64,000 nucleotides of DNA from Ferrovibrio sp964218355 (GCF_964218355.1 NZ_CAXPMC010000013.1:51139-115138), one strand, 5' to 3'; positions 9,827 to 18,210 are shown, numbered from the stretch's first letter. Notes: generated from the letters alone by a model not told the origin. A program made the numbers and translations.

Positions 9827-10666
9827 ATGCCGGAGAAAATTTCAGTCATCGTTTCAACCTACAACAACCCGCAGGTCCTCGAGATGGTGCTGCGGTCGCT
9901 GGCCGCGCAGCGCCGGCGCGGCAGCACCGCCTACGAGGTCGTGGTCGCCGATGACGGCTCCGGGCCGGATACCGCCGCCCTGATCGGGCGCCTGCGCGGG
10001 GAGCTGGATTATCCGCTGCTGCATGCCTGGCAGGCGGATACCGGTTTCCGGCTGGCCGAATCGCGCAACAACGCCCTGCTGGCGGCCAGCGGCGACTATG
10101 TCGTCTTCATCGACGGCGACTGCCTGGTGCTGCCCGATTTCATCGCCACCCATGCCCGGCTGGCCCAGGCCGGCTGCTTCGTGGCCGGCGCGCGCTGCTA
10201 TATCAAGAAGCGCAAGACCGCCGCGATCCTGGCGGCGCCGCAACGCTGGTGGCGGCCATCCCGCCTGCCCTGGTTCTTCCGCGCCCTGCTGGGCGGCGCC
10301 AACCGGCCCTTCCAGCTGCTTGCCCTGCCCGACACGGCACGGCGCCACCGCCATCCCGGCCGCTGGCAGAAGGTGCAGACCTGCAATCTCGGCGTCTGGC
10401 GCGCCGATATCGAACGGGTGGACGGCTTCGACGCCACCTATGTCGGACACGGCCTTGAGGATTCCGATTTCATCCTGCGGCTGCTGCGGGCCGGCCTGCG
10501 GCGCAAATCCGGGCGTTTCGCCAGCGTGGTGCTGCATCTGTGGCATCCCCGCCCCGGCGCGGTGCAGAGTCCGAATGTCGGCCACTTCCAGGCCCTGCTG
10601 GACAGCGGGCGGACCCTGCCGGTGACCGGTCTGGCCGCCCTGCGCGACAAGGCTGCGGCAGCCTGA
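9827..10666 (+). CDS. Family 2 glycosyltransferase (GT-A fold)
   Basis: Transfers a sugar from a nucleotide-sugar donor; acceptor unknown. The 279-residue protein has the GT-A features in order: ISVIVSTYNNPQVLEMVL at the N-terminus, VVADDGSG near residue 45, the DXD-type metal site in VVFIDGDCLVLP near residue 100, and GHGLEDSDFILRLLRAG near residue 210, typical of the galactosyltransferase-like C-terminal part of this family. The ATG at 9827 is taken as start because a GGGGG stretch lies upstream; in-frame GTG codons at 9815 and 9821 are alternatives. It stands alone between nuo and tRNA-Asp, so its pathway is not evident. Confidence 0.85.
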   Translation: MPEKISVIVSTYNNPQVLEMVLRSLAAQRRRGSTAYEVVVADDGSGPDTAALIGRLRGELDYPLLHAWQADTGFRLAESRNNALLAASGDYVVFIDGDCLVLPDFIATHARLAQAGCFVAGARCYIKKRKTAAILAAPQRWWRPSRLPWFFRALLGGANRPFQLLALPDTARRHRHPGRWQKVQTCNLGVWRADIERVDGFDATYVGHGLEDSDFILRLLRAGLRRKSGRFASVVLHLWHPRPGAVQSPNVGHFQALLDSGRTLPVTGLAALRDKAAAA

Positions 10667-10757
10667 CCGCCGCGCACCGGCCCTGACTGCCGCGACGCCG
10701 TCCGGTCAAGGCCACAGGCCTTCAAAGCACTGGATTGTCAGGATTTTTGCTGCGGAA

Positions 10758-10834
<77 letters not shown>

Positions 10835-10928
10835 GCAGCGGCGGCGGTTTTATGCTTGGCCCGGGACAATGTCAAGCACGCCCCGGGCCTTAATCACAGA
10901 GGGCGGGACAGGCGCGGCAGGCCCCGGC

Positions 10929-11852
10929 TCAGGCCGGCGCCGCGGCCCCGAAATCCCCCAGCTGGCCGGCCAGTTTCTCGCCGGCCTGCCGCGAACGGCG
11001 CAGCACGCGCTCCTGCAGCTTGCGGAAGGCCTTGGTCTCGATCTGGCGCACCCGCTCCTTGGTCACGCCGAGCCGGCCGCCCAGTTCCTCCAGCGTCACC
11101 TTGTCATCGCCCAGCATCCGCTCGGTGATGATCAGCTGCTCGCGCGGACTGAGTTCCTTCAGCGATTCGGTCAGCCATTCCCTGCGCAGGCCGCCATCCA
11201 TCTTGTCGGTGACGATCTCCTCCGGATTCGGGCCTGGATCGGGCAGGAAATCCTGGAAAGCGTCGCCGCCCTCCTCGCCGCCGACCTGCTCGTTCAGCGA
11301 ATGGTCGCGGGCGCCGAGACGCTGGGCCATTGCCGTCACATCGGCCGGGGAAACCTTCAGCGCGGTGGCGATGTCGTCGCGGGTGGCGTCGTCCAGCCGG
11401 GCGCTGCCGCCGGCCCGCTCCATCTTGGCGCGCAGCCAGCGCAGGTTGAAGAACAAGGCCTTCTGGCCGGCCGACGTGCCGGAGCGCACGATCGACCAGT
11501 TGCGCAGTACATATTCCTGCATCGACGAGCGGATCCACCAGGCGGCATAGGTCGAGAACCGCACGCCGCGTTCCGGGTCGAAGCGGTTGACCGCCAGCAT
11601 CAGGCCGATATTGCCCTCCTGGATCAGGTCGGGCAACGGCAGGCCGTAATTGCGGAACCGGGTGGCGGTGGCCACCACCAGCCGCAGATAGGCCGAAACC
11701 AGCTTCTGCATGGCCTTGTGGTCGCCATCGTTGCGCCAGGCGCGGGCGAGGCCGAGTTCCTCTTCCTCGCTCAGCAGCGCCTTGCTCATCACGGTGGAAA
11801 GATAGCGCCGGTCGGCGCCGTCCAGGGTCCGGGGAGAACGTTCGAGGGTCAT
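10929..11852 (-). CDS. rpoH: RNA polymerase sigma-32 factor (heat shock)
   Basis: Sigma-70 family factor of the RpoH class, 307 residues. Region 2 shows LIQEGNIGLMLAVNRFDPERGVRFSTYAAWWIR, written here only as the family landmark DLIQEGNIGL to AAWWIR near residues 73-105. The RpoH box is present as QKALFFNLRW. The region 4 helix-turn-helix is TLEELGGRLGVTKERVRQIE near the C-terminus. The QKALFFNLR variant resembles second RpoH copies of alphaproteobacteria, so another rpoH elsewhere is likely. The start at 11852 was chosen for the GGAGGG ribosome site 11 bases upstream. It is divergent from the MarR gene. Confidence 0.93.
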   Translation of the reverse strand: MTLERSPRTLDGADRRYLSTVMSKALLSEEEELGLARAWRNDGDHKAMQKLVSAYLRLVVATATRFRNYGLPLPDLIQEGNIGLMLAVNRFDPERGVRFSTYAAWWIRSSMQEYVLRNWSIVRSGTSAGQKALFFNLRWLRAKMERAGGSARLDDATRDDIATALKVSPADVTAMAQRLGARDHSLNEQVGGEEGGDAFQDFLPDPGPNPEEIVTDKMDGGLRREWLTESLKELSPREQLIITERMLGDDKVTLEELGGRLGVTKERVRQIETKAFRKLQERVLRRSRQAGEKLAGQLGDFGAAAPA

Positions 11853-11936
11853 CTTTTTAATCCCTCCATCGACTTTTGCCCGGTGCTGCACTACCTTCGG
11901 GGACTGGGACGGCAGCCGGGCGGGGCTGGTCAGATA

Positions 11937-11951
11937 GTATCGGCTCGATAC
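11937..11951. promoter_or_regulatory. Perfect dyad in the rpoH-marR intergenic region
   Basis: Arms GTATCG and CGATAC separated by GCT form a perfect 15-base interrupted palindrome between the divergent rpoH and marR starts. The size suits a dimeric helix-turn-helix regulator, possibly the neighbouring MarR protein. This is inference from symmetry only. Confidence 0.4.
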
Positions 11952-11994
11952 GACCTCAGCTTATGCCCGCAGCCGGAGTCCGCTCAAGCGGTAA

Positions 11995-12007
11995 TTTCGA
12001 CTCGAAA
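11995..12007. promoter_or_regulatory. Candidate MarR autoregulatory operator
   Basis: Arms TTTCGA and TCGAAA around a single C form a perfect dyad that ends 10 bases before the marR start. It lies where bound repressor would block the marR ribosome binding site or early transcript. It differs in sequence from the dyad at 11937, so the two may serve different proteins. Confidence 0.42.
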
Positions 12008-12017
12008 CAAAACTGTG

Positions 12018-12626
12018 ATGTCGGTCACGCACTCAGCCACACCCACTGCAGAAAGTGAAAAAGCCATTCTGGCCCAACGGGTTATTATCCTGCTGGACCG
12101 GCTGTCGCGGCTGACCCGCGAGCTGCAGTTCGCCGACGGGCTGAACCCGGCCCAGTGGGAGGCCCTGCGGTATATCGCCCAGGCCAACAGGTATTCCCGC
12201 TCGCCGACTGCCCTCGCCGAGTATCTCGGGGCCACCAAGGGCACCGTGTCCCAGACCCTGATCGCCCTCGAAGGCAAGGGCCTGATCACCCGCTGCAAGA
12301 AAACCTGCGACCGCCGCCAGGTCGATCTGTGCCTGACCGAGGCCGGCGAGGCCCTGCTGGCCGCCAAGGACCCGATGCAGACCCTGGAGCGGGCCGCCAG
12401 CGAGATGGCCGAGGAGCTCGGCCCGCAGATGGTCAAGGGCCTGACCCGGCTGCTGCACGATCTGCAGAACCGCCACCAGGTGGTCGAGTTCGGCGTGTGC
12501 AAGGACTGCTCGCTGTTCTGCGTCAACGACGTCGCCCGGGCAGACGGACAGTGCGGTGCCACCGGCGAGCTGATCACGACGGTCGAGAAGGACAAGATCT
12601 GCGTCAACTACAAGACGGCCGGCTGA
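12018..12626 (+). CDS. MarR-family regulator with C-terminal cysteine cluster
   Basis: Winged-helix DNA-binding protein of 202 residues. The MarR core spans roughly residues 20-150: AQWEALRYIAQ, the recognition helix in LGATKGTVSQTLIALEGKGLI, and the wing around CKKTCDRRQVDLCLTEAG. Unusually, the last 45 residues carry CKDCSLFC, then GQC and ICVNY, giving five further cysteines in addition to two in the wing. This suggests a metal, iron-sulfur or thiol sensing role (inference). The target could be its own promoter or the divergent rpoH. The start at 12018 is an ATG directly after the dyad at 11995. Confidence 0.85.
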   Translation: MSVTHSATPTAESEKAILAQRVIILLDRLSRLTRELQFADGLNPAQWEALRYIAQANRYSRSPTALAEYLGATKGTVSQTLIALEGKGLITRCKKTCDRRQVDLCLTEAGEALLAAKDPMQTLERAASEMAEELGPQMVKGLTRLLHDLQNRHQVVEFGVCKDCSLFCVNDVARADGQCGATGELITTVEKDKICVNYKTAG

Positions 12627-12743
12627 TCCGCCTGCCCTGCCGGCAGCATTGACGCAACGTCACGGCTTGCGCGCCTGCGCCGCGGGACCTAGCCTGCCCG
12701 GTGAATCAAACCTCTCCGCAAAAAGAGACTTGGGAAACGTCGC

Positions 12744-13589
12744 ATGAAGTTCACCGGCACCGATTCGTATGTCGCCACCACCGACCTCAAGGTCGCGGTC
12801 AACGCCGCCATCACGCTGGAGCGGCCGCTGCTGGTGAAAGGCGAACCCGGCACCGGCAAGACCGTGCTGGCTATCGAGATCGCCAAGGCGCTGAATGCGC
12901 CGCTGCTGACCTGGCATGTGAAATCCACCACCAAGGCGCAGCAGGGCCTGTACGAATACGATGCCGTCTCGCGCCTGCGCGACAGCCAGCTCGGCGACGA
13001 GCGGGTGAAGGACATCCGCAACTACATCAAGCAGGGCAAACTGTGGGAGGCCTTCACGGCGCCGCAGCGGCCGGTGCTGCTGATCGACGAGATCGACAAG
13101 GCCGACATCGAATTCCCGAACGACCTGCTGCTCGAACTCGACCGCATGGAATTCTTCGTCTACGAGACCGGCGAGACGGTGAAGGCCGCCGTGCGCCCGA
13201 TCCTGATCATCACCTCGAATAACGAGAAGGAGCTGCCGGACGCCTTCCTGCGCCGCTGCTTCTTCCATTACATCCGCTTTCCCGACCGCGAGACCATGGA
13301 ACAGATCGTCGAGGTGCATTACCCCGGCGTGCAGCGCAACCTGGTGCGCGATGCGCTCAATGTCTTCTACGACATCCGCGAGACGCCCGGCCTGAAGAAG
13401 AAGCCGTCCACCTCCGAACTGCTCGACTGGCTGAAGCTGCTGATGGCGGAAGACCTGCCGGCCGATGCGCTGCGCAGCAAGGACCAGGGCAAGCTGATCC
13501 CGCCGCTGGCCGGTGCACTGCTGAAGAACGAGCAGGACGTGCATCTGTTCGAACGGCTGGCCTTCATTGCCCGCCGGGAGCGGAACTGA
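12744..13589 (+). CDS. MoxR-family AAA+ ATPase
   Basis: A 281-residue AAA+ ATPase of the MoxR/CoxD type. Walker A is GEPGTGKT at residues 33-40 and Walker B LLIDEIDKAD near residues 112-121; sensor and arginine-finger regions follow in ITSNNEKELPDAFLRRC. MoxR proteins act as chaperone-like machines that mature or remodel client enzymes together with a VWA partner, and that partner is the next gene, 20 bases downstream. The start ATG follows GGGAAACGTCGC. The client is not obvious here; the nearest genes are the convergent membrane coiled-coil set. Confidence 0.93.
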   Translation: MKFTGTDSYVATTDLKVAVNAAITLERPLLVKGEPGTGKTVLAIEIAKALNAPLLTWHVKSTTKAQQGLYEYDAVSRLRDSQLGDERVKDIRNYIKQGKLWEAFTAPQRPVLLIDEIDKADIEFPNDLLLELDRMEFFVYETGETVKAAVRPILIITSNNEKELPDAFLRRCFFHYIRFPDRETMEQIVEVHYPGVQRNLVRDALNVFYDIRETPGLKKKPSTSELLDWLKLLMAEDLPADALRSKDQGKLIPPLAGALLKNEQDVHLFERLAFIARRERN

Positions 13590-13609
13590 GCTGACGGCGG
13601 GGTGACGGC

Positions 13610-14797
13610 ATGTTCATCACCTTCTTCCTCGAACTGCGCAAGGCCAGGGTGCCCGCGAGCCTGCGGGAATACCTGACCCTGATCGAGGCCATGGACCGGG
13701 GCGTCGCCGAGTACCGCGTCGAGGATTTCTACTATCTGGCCCGCACCGCCCTGGTGAAGGACGAACGCAACCTCGACAAGTTCGACCGCGTATTCGGCCA
13801 GTGTTTCAACGGCCTGCAGTTTGTCGGCGCTGCCGGCGAGGAAACGGTGGCGGAAATCCCCGAGGAATGGCTGCGCAAGCTGGCCGAAAAGGTCCTCACC
13901 GAAGAGGAAAAGGCCCAGATCGAGGCGCTCGGCGGCTGGGACAAGCTGATGGAGACGCTGAAGCAGCGCCTTGAGGAGCAGAAGGAACGCCACCAGGGCG
14001 GCAGCAAGTGGATCGGCACCGCCGGCACCTCCCCCTTCGGCGCCTATGGCTATAATCCCGAAGGCGTGCGCATCGGCCAGGACAAGTCGCGCAACCGGCG
14101 CGCCGTGAAGGTGTGGGACAAGCGCGAATACAAGAATCTCGACGACAGCGTCGAACTCGGCACCCGCAACATCAAGGTGGCGATGCGCCGTCTGCGCAAA
14201 TTCGCCCGCGAGGGCGCCGATCTCGAACTCGACCTGCCCGATACCATAAAATCGACCGCCGCCAATGCCGGCTGGCTCGACATCCGCATGGTGCCCGAGC
14301 GCCATAACAAGGTGAAGGTGCTGCTGCTGTTCGATATCGGCGGCTCGATGGACGACCACATCCGGGTGACGGAAGAACTGTTCTCGGCCGCCCGCGCCGA
14401 ATTCAAGCACATGGAATTCTTCTACTTCCACAACTGCGTCTACGAGAAGCTGTGGAAGGACAACCGCCGCCGGCATGCCGACTTCACGCCGACCCACGAG
14501 ATGCTGCGCACCTACCAGCATGACTACAAGCTGGTCTTCGTCGGCGATGCCACCATGAGCCCCTACGAGATCGTGCAGCCCGGCGGCAGCGTCGAGCACT
14601 GGAACGAGGAGGCCGGCGCGGTGTGGATGCAGCGCCTGCTGGATACCTATCCGAAAGCGATCTGGCTCAACCCGGTGCAGGAAAAATACTGGGACTACAC
14701 GCCATCGGTCGGCGTGATCCGCCAGCTGATGGGCAACCGCATGTTCCCGCTGACCATCGAGGGGCTGGAACGCGGCATGAAGGAACTGAACCGCTAG
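13610..14797 (+). CDS. CoxE-like VWA-domain protein, MoxR partner
   Basis: A 395-residue protein with a C-terminal von Willebrand A domain. The metal-ion-dependent adhesion motif is FDIGGSMD at residues 241-248, the DxGGS variant typical of the CoxE-like VWA family (pfam VWA_CoxE). The N-terminal half (residues 1-200) is charged and helical, with EEQKERHQGGSKWIGTAG as the usual family linker. It pairs with the MoxR ATPase just upstream. The gene converges with the membrane gene ending at 14803; both stops lie in one hairpin. Confidence 0.9.
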   Translation: MFITFFLELRKARVPASLREYLTLIEAMDRGVAEYRVEDFYYLARTALVKDERNLDKFDRVFGQCFNGLQFVGAAGEETVAEIPEEWLRKLAEKVLTEEEKAQIEALGGWDKLMETLKQRLEEQKERHQGGSKWIGTAGTSPFGAYGYNPEGVRIGQDKSRNRRAVKVWDKREYKNLDDSVELGTRNIKVAMRRLRKFAREGADLELDLPDTIKSTAANAGWLDIRMVPERHNKVKVLLLFDIGGSMDDHIRVTEELFSAARAEFKHMEFFYFHNCVYEKLWKDNRRRHADFTPTHEMLRTYQHDYKLVFVGDATMSPYEIVQPGGSVEHWNEEAGAVWMQRLLDTYPKAIWLNPVQEKYWDYTPSVGVIRQLMGNRMFPLTIEGLERGMKELNR

Positions 14798-14806
14798 CGG
14801 GTTCAG
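14786..14806. terminator. Hairpin spanning two convergent stop codons
   Basis: Arms CTGAA plus CCGC and GCGG plus TTCAG fold into a stem with one unpaired G, covering the stop of the VWA gene and the stop of the opposing small gene. There is no U-tract on either strand, so termination strength is uncertain. Confidence 0.4.
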
Positions 14807-15375
14807 CCTGCCGCGGCCGGCAGCTCGTCCTCTTCCGCCTCGCGGCTGCGCGCGGGCTCGACGGTGAAGCCTTCGCGGGCCGGAAAGCGCGCCTGCATGG
14901 CATCCACCGCATATTCCATGTTGGCTGCCGGGATGTCGTAGAGGCGGCCCTCGATCCAGCGATAGGCCGGATGGCTGAGCGCCCCGGCCTCGCCGCCCAG
15001 ATCCGGATTGCGCACCACCACCCGCCAGGTCCGGTAGCGGCGGTCGACCACGTCCACCGGCGTCGACACATAACCGACCGGCAGGTCGGTATCCTTCTGC
15101 CGGGCCTGGACGGATTCGATGTCCTTCTCCACGCCCTGCAGCTGACGTTTCAGGTCGTCGATGTCGCCGCGCCCGTTGCGGATCACCGCCTCGGCCTCGG
15201 CCACCTGCTGTTCCAGCCCCAGGCGCAGGTTGACCAGATCCCCGGCATGCTGGCCGATCCGCGTCCAGGCGGCATGGCTGCGCTCGCCCAGCAGGATGAT
15301 GATCATGATGGCGATGCCGAGATTGGCCGCCAGTGCCAGATAGCTGACGACCTGTGCAACCGAGACGTCAGGCAT
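14803..15375 (-). CDS. Membrane-anchored coiled-coil protein, second copy of type B
   Basis: I do not recognise a named family. The 190-residue protein has one hydrophobic segment near residues 10-31 (LAANLGIAIMIIILLG), a heptad-rich coil from about 40 to 90, and a C-terminal domain with TWRVVVRNPDLGG, HPAYRWIEGRLYDIPAANME and PAREGFTVEPARS. The gene at 16019-16567 has the same layout and matching residues (TWR..ARNPAL, HPSALWDAGRPY, GFVIVAVGS), so they are paralogues. The start overlaps the preceding gene by 8 bases. A periplasmic or cytosolic domain tethered by one helix is likely; function unknown. Confidence 0.75.
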   Translation of the reverse strand: MPDVSVAQVVSYLALAANLGIAIMIIILLGERSHAAWTRIGQHAGDLVNLRLGLEQQVAEAEAVIRNGRGDIDDLKRQLQGVEKDIESVQARQKDTDLPVGYVSTPVDVVDRRYRTWRVVVRNPDLGGEAGALSHPAYRWIEGRLYDIPAANMEYAVDAMQARFPAREGFTVEPARSREAEEDELPAAAG

Positions 15376-15925
15376 CGGTCAGCCTCAGCTTGCCGTCGAA
15401 GCGGCGGATCACCATGATCTCCGACAATGCGCCGAACACCTTCTTGGCGCGCAGCCGGGCGATCTCCTCGTTGTCGATGCCCCAGATCACCAGCCGTGCG
15501 GCCCGGCGGCCCGGAAAGGCCGAAACGGACGAGGCCGGACCGCTGAACATCTCGTGCATCTCGGGGCCGATCGCCTTGACATACCAGCCCGACTGGCGCG
15601 GCTTCGGCAGGCCGATCTCGTAACAGACCATGTTGCGCGGATCGCTGAACTGCACCTCGCGGGCCATCAGCTGGCCATAGACGCCCTGGCGTTCCTTCAG
15701 CTTCAGCTCCAGGCCGGCCTTTTCTTCCTTCAGGGTTTCGTATTCCCCGCGGATATCGCCCATGCGCTGGCGCACCGCCTCGGCCTCGCCGGTCAGGCGG
15801 TCGATCTCGAAGCGGCCATGGGCGAATCTCTGCACGGCCCGTTCCAGGCTGTTCGCGCCGAGCGAAACAACGAAGAACATCACCAGCGACGGCAGCAATG
15901 CCGTGACGATATCGCCGATAGTCAT
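15368..15925 (-). CDS. Membrane-anchored coiled-coil protein, second copy of type A
   Basis: Unrecognised 185-residue protein. It starts MTIGDIVTALLPSLVMFFVV, a single N-terminal membrane helix, then a long coil (about 35-95), then a compact domain with GWYVKAIGPEMHEMFSG and GRRAARLVIWGIDNEE and a C-terminal MVIRRFDGKLRL. The gene at 16570-17127 begins MTIGDAFTLLIPALLLLLAV and ends with GRRQARIVVWGLGPAE and RPFAGRLFWLEV, clearly a paralogue. It overlaps the next gene by 8 bases and lies 93 bases after the first pair. Function unknown. Confidence 0.75.
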   Translation of the reverse strand: MTIGDIVTALLPSLVMFFVVSLGANSLERAVQRFAHGRFEIDRLTGEAEAVRQRMGDIRGEYETLKEEKAGLELKLKERQGVYGQLMAREVQFSDPRNMVCYEIGLPKPRQSGWYVKAIGPEMHEMFSGPASSVSAFPGRRAARLVIWGIDNEEIARLRAKKVFGALSEIMVIRRFDGKLRLTDA

Positions 15926-16018
15926 GACCCCTGCCTGCAAGGAACGGCTGCGGATCACTTTCCGGGAAAGCCGGGGGCAAATCAACAGGGATTGCCGGGC
16001 CGCGGCCGGCCCCGGGCG

Positions 16019-16567
16019 TCAGCCCTCGGCCTTCGGCGCCTGCCCGACGATCGATCCGACCGCCACGATGACAAATCCGCGATGCCGCGGCAGCAGGCGG
16101 TCCATGGTCGAACGCGCCTCGGACTGGCTGAGCGCGCCGACGATATAGGGACGGCCTGCATCCCACAGGGCCGAGGGATGGTCGGGCGGGCTGCCTTCGG
16201 CCAGCGCCGGGTTGCGGGCCATGAAGCGCCAGGTCGGGCCATACATGTCGCCGCTGGCAACCGGCACCGTGGTGTAGCGGAACGCCACCTCCTTGCCGTC
16301 GAGGTCGCGTTTCAGGCCGCCGACCTCGCGATCCAGATCGGCGATCTGGGCGGTGCGGGCGGCGATGGTGTCGTTCTGCTCGCCGATGCTCTGCAGCAGC
16401 TGGTCGGCCCGCCAGCCCAGATCCTTCAGCTGCTGGCGGCGCATGGCGGCCTCGGCCTCGGCGCGGTTCCAGCCGGCGCGGGCACGGTCGACCCCGATCA
16501 CCGCCATCAGGCCGACCAGGGCGATGGTCACGCCGCCGGTGATGATGGCCACCAGGTCGCCTTCCAT
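16019..16567 (-). CDS. Membrane-anchored coiled-coil protein, first copy of type B
   Basis: Unrecognised 182-residue protein with an N-terminal membrane helix (VAIITGGVTIALVGLMAVIG, residues about 6-25), a coil from about 28 to 90 rich in A, R, D and E, and a C-terminal domain sharing TWRFMARNPAL and the HPSALWDAGRPYIVGALS block with the type B copy at 14803. It starts 2 bases after the type A stop at 16570, so the A and B proteins are very probably made together. Function unknown. Confidence 0.75.
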   Translation of the reverse strand: MEGDLVAIITGGVTIALVGLMAVIGVDRARAGWNRAEAEAAMRRQQLKDLGWRADQLLQSIGEQNDTIAARTAQIADLDREVGGLKRDLDGKEVAFRYTTVPVASGDMYGPTWRFMARNPALAEGSPPDHPSALWDAGRPYIVGALSQSEARSTMDRLLPRHRGFVIVAVGSIVGQAPKAEG

Positions 16568-16569
16568 CC

Positions 16570-17127
16570 TCAGACCTCCAGCCAGAACAGCCGGCCGGCA
16601 AAGGGCCGCATGGTCAGCATCCGGGCATTCTCGCCGGCCCAGTTGGTGGCGAAATTCTGGGCTTCCGCCGGCCCCAGCCCCCAGACGACGATCCGCGCCT
16701 GGCGTCGGCCGCTGAGCGAGGTCGCCACCGAGGCCAGGCCGGCAAACGGCATCTCCTTGGCCGGCCCCTCGAACTTGAAATAGAAGCCCTGGCTGGCCGC
16801 GGTCGGATAGCCGGCCTCGGCGACGAAATTGGCGGCGGCATCGCCCATCGTCTTTTCCTGGGCCAGCAGGCCGGCGCGTTCGCGCTGCAGGTCGGCGATG
16901 CGGTCATCCAGGCGGGACAGCTCGGCCCGCAGATCGGCCAGCTGGCGGCCGCGTTCGGCATGCAGGCGCGCGATCTCGGCCACCGCGCGGCTGCGCTCGG
17001 CGGCCGAGCCCTCCTCGTCGCTGTACAGCCGGTAGACCGCCTGTTCGATCTGCGGCGCGAAAGCCCCCACGGCCAGCAGCAGCAGCAGGGCGGGAATCAG
17101 CAGGGTGAAGGCATCGCCAATGGTCAT
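16570..17127 (-). CDS. Membrane-anchored coiled-coil protein, first copy of type A
   Basis: First gene of the four-gene set. The 185-residue protein has a single N-terminal membrane helix (FTLLIPALLLLLAVGAF), a strongly charged coil from about 40 to 100 (repeated R, E, L and A), and a C-terminal domain with GFYFKFEGPAKEMPFAG and ARIVVWGLGPAEAQ. No catalytic motif is seen. The closest analogies in layout are ion-driven or scaffold membrane proteins with coils, but I cannot assign a family. The rpsI terminator separates it from the ribosomal genes upstream. Confidence 0.75.
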   Translation of the reverse strand: MTIGDAFTLLIPALLLLLAVGAFAPQIEQAVYRLYSDEEGSAAERSRAVAEIARLHAERGRQLADLRAELSRLDDRIADLQRERAGLLAQEKTMGDAAANFVAEAGYPTAASQGFYFKFEGPAKEMPFAGLASVATSLSGRRQARIVVWGLGPAEAQNFATNWAGENARMLTMRPFAGRLFWLEV

Positions 17128-17196
17128 GACCGGCCGCAGTCTGGAGCGGGGATGGTTGATAGCCGGTTACCGCCGCCGGGCGGCAGACCGGCCGGC

Positions 17197-17228
17197 AAAA
17201 AAGAAGGGCCGGGGAATTCCCCGGCCCT
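17197..17228 (-). terminator. Rho-independent terminator after rpsI
   Basis: A perfect 12-bp self-complementary stem, AGGGCCGGGGAA with its mirror TTCCCCGGCCCT (17205-17228), is followed on the minus strand by a T-rich run (complement of 17197-17205). It lies 26 bases after the rpsI stop. Confidence 0.85.
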
Positions 17229-17254
17229 CCTGCCATGCGGACGGATGGCTGCGA

Positions 17255-17740
17255 TCAGCGCTTCGAGAACTGGAAGCTGCGGCGGGCCTTCGGCTTGCCG
17301 TACTTCTTGCGCTCGACCACGCGCGGGTCGCGGGTCAGGAAGCCCTGGGCCTTCAGGGCCGGCCGCAGGGCCGGCTCGAAATAGGTCAGGGCCTTGGAGA
17401 TGCCGTGGCGCAGCGCGCCCGCCTGGCCCGACAGGCCGCCGCCGGACACGGTGGCGAAGATGTCGAACTGGCCCGAGCGGTTGGTGACCACGAAGGGCTG
17501 CTGCAGCAGCATGCGCAGAACGGGGCGGGCAAAGTAGTCGTTGCTCTCCTTGCCGTTCACCACGAACTTGCCGGAACCCGGCTTGATCCAGACGCGGGCG
17601 ACCGCGTCCTTGCGCTTGCCGGTCGCATAGGCGCGGCCGAACTTGTCGAGCTTGGGCTGGGCCGGAGCGGCCGGCGCGGCGGCGACGGCGGCGGTCGCGT
17701 TCGCCAGGCTCAGATCGGCGAGGGTACGGGACTCAGCCAT
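17255..17740 (-). CDS. rpsI: 30S ribosomal protein S9
   Basis: Small-subunit ribosomal protein (161 residues). The conserved core starts near residue 35 (YATGKRKDAVARVW) and ends in the classic basic tail RRSFQFSKR that reaches into the P site. The first roughly 30 residues form an alanine/proline-rich extension (AAPAAPAQPKLDKFG) typical of alphaproteobacterial S9. It is co-transcribed with rplM, with 2 bases between stop and start. Confidence 0.98.
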   Translation of the reverse strand: MAESRTLADLSLANATAAVAAAPAAPAQPKLDKFGRAYATGKRKDAVARVWIKPGSGKFVVNGKESNDYFARPVLRMLLQQPFVVTNRSGQFDIFATVSGGGLSGQAGALRHGISKALTYFEPALRPALKAQGFLTRDPRVVERKKYGKPKARRSFQFSKR

Positions 17741-17742
17741 GT

Positions 17743-18210
17743 TCAGTCGTTCCTCTTGTTCTTCGGATTGAGCGCGGCGACATCCAGCTTCACCGGCTGC
17801 TGTGCCTCATGCGGATGCTCGGCACCCTTGTAGACCTTCAGCTTGGTCAGCTGCCGGCGGGCCAGCGGGCTCTCCTTCGGCAGCATGCGCTCGACGGCCT
17901 TCATGATGACGCGCTCGGGGAAGCGGCCGGCCAGGCCCTCGCCGATGGTGCGGCCCTTGATGCCGCCCGGATGGCCGGTATGCCAGTAGAACACCTTCTG
18001 CTGGTCCTTGCGGCCGGTCACCCGCACCTTCTCGGCGTTGATGACGATGACGTTGTCGCCGGTATCGGCGTTCGGCGTGAAAATCGCCTTGTGCTTGCCG
18101 CGCAGACGCATGGCGATGAGCGACGCGAGCCGCCCCAGCACCAGACCGTCAGCGTCGATCAGCACCCACTTCTTGTCCACTTCGGACTCTTTGGCGTTGT
18201 AGGTCTTCAT
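17743..18210 (-). CDS. rplM: 50S ribosomal protein L13
   Basis: Large-subunit ribosomal protein, 155 residues. Landmarks are WVLIDADGLVLGRLAS at the N-terminus, the GDNVIVINAEKV block and HTGHPGGIKGRT. The start MKTYNAKESEVDKKW at 18210 is the family standard; further in-frame codons upstream would extend into the promoter. It is the first gene of the rplM-rpsI operon. Confidence 0.98.
   Translation of the reverse strand: MKTYNAKESEVDKKWVLIDADGLVLGRLASLIAMRLRGKHKAIFTPNADTGDNVIVINAEKVRVTGRKDQQKVFYWHTGHPGGIKGRTIGEGLAGRFPERVIMKAVERMLPKESPLARRQLTKLKVYKGAEHPHEAQQPVKLDVAALNPKNKRND

Noticed and set aside
10929..11852. This sigma factor as the missing ChrR partner
   Set aside because: The RpoH box and full region 2-4 layout make it a heat-shock sigma-32, whereas ChrR binds a group IV (ECF) sigma factor; it also lies 27 kb away.
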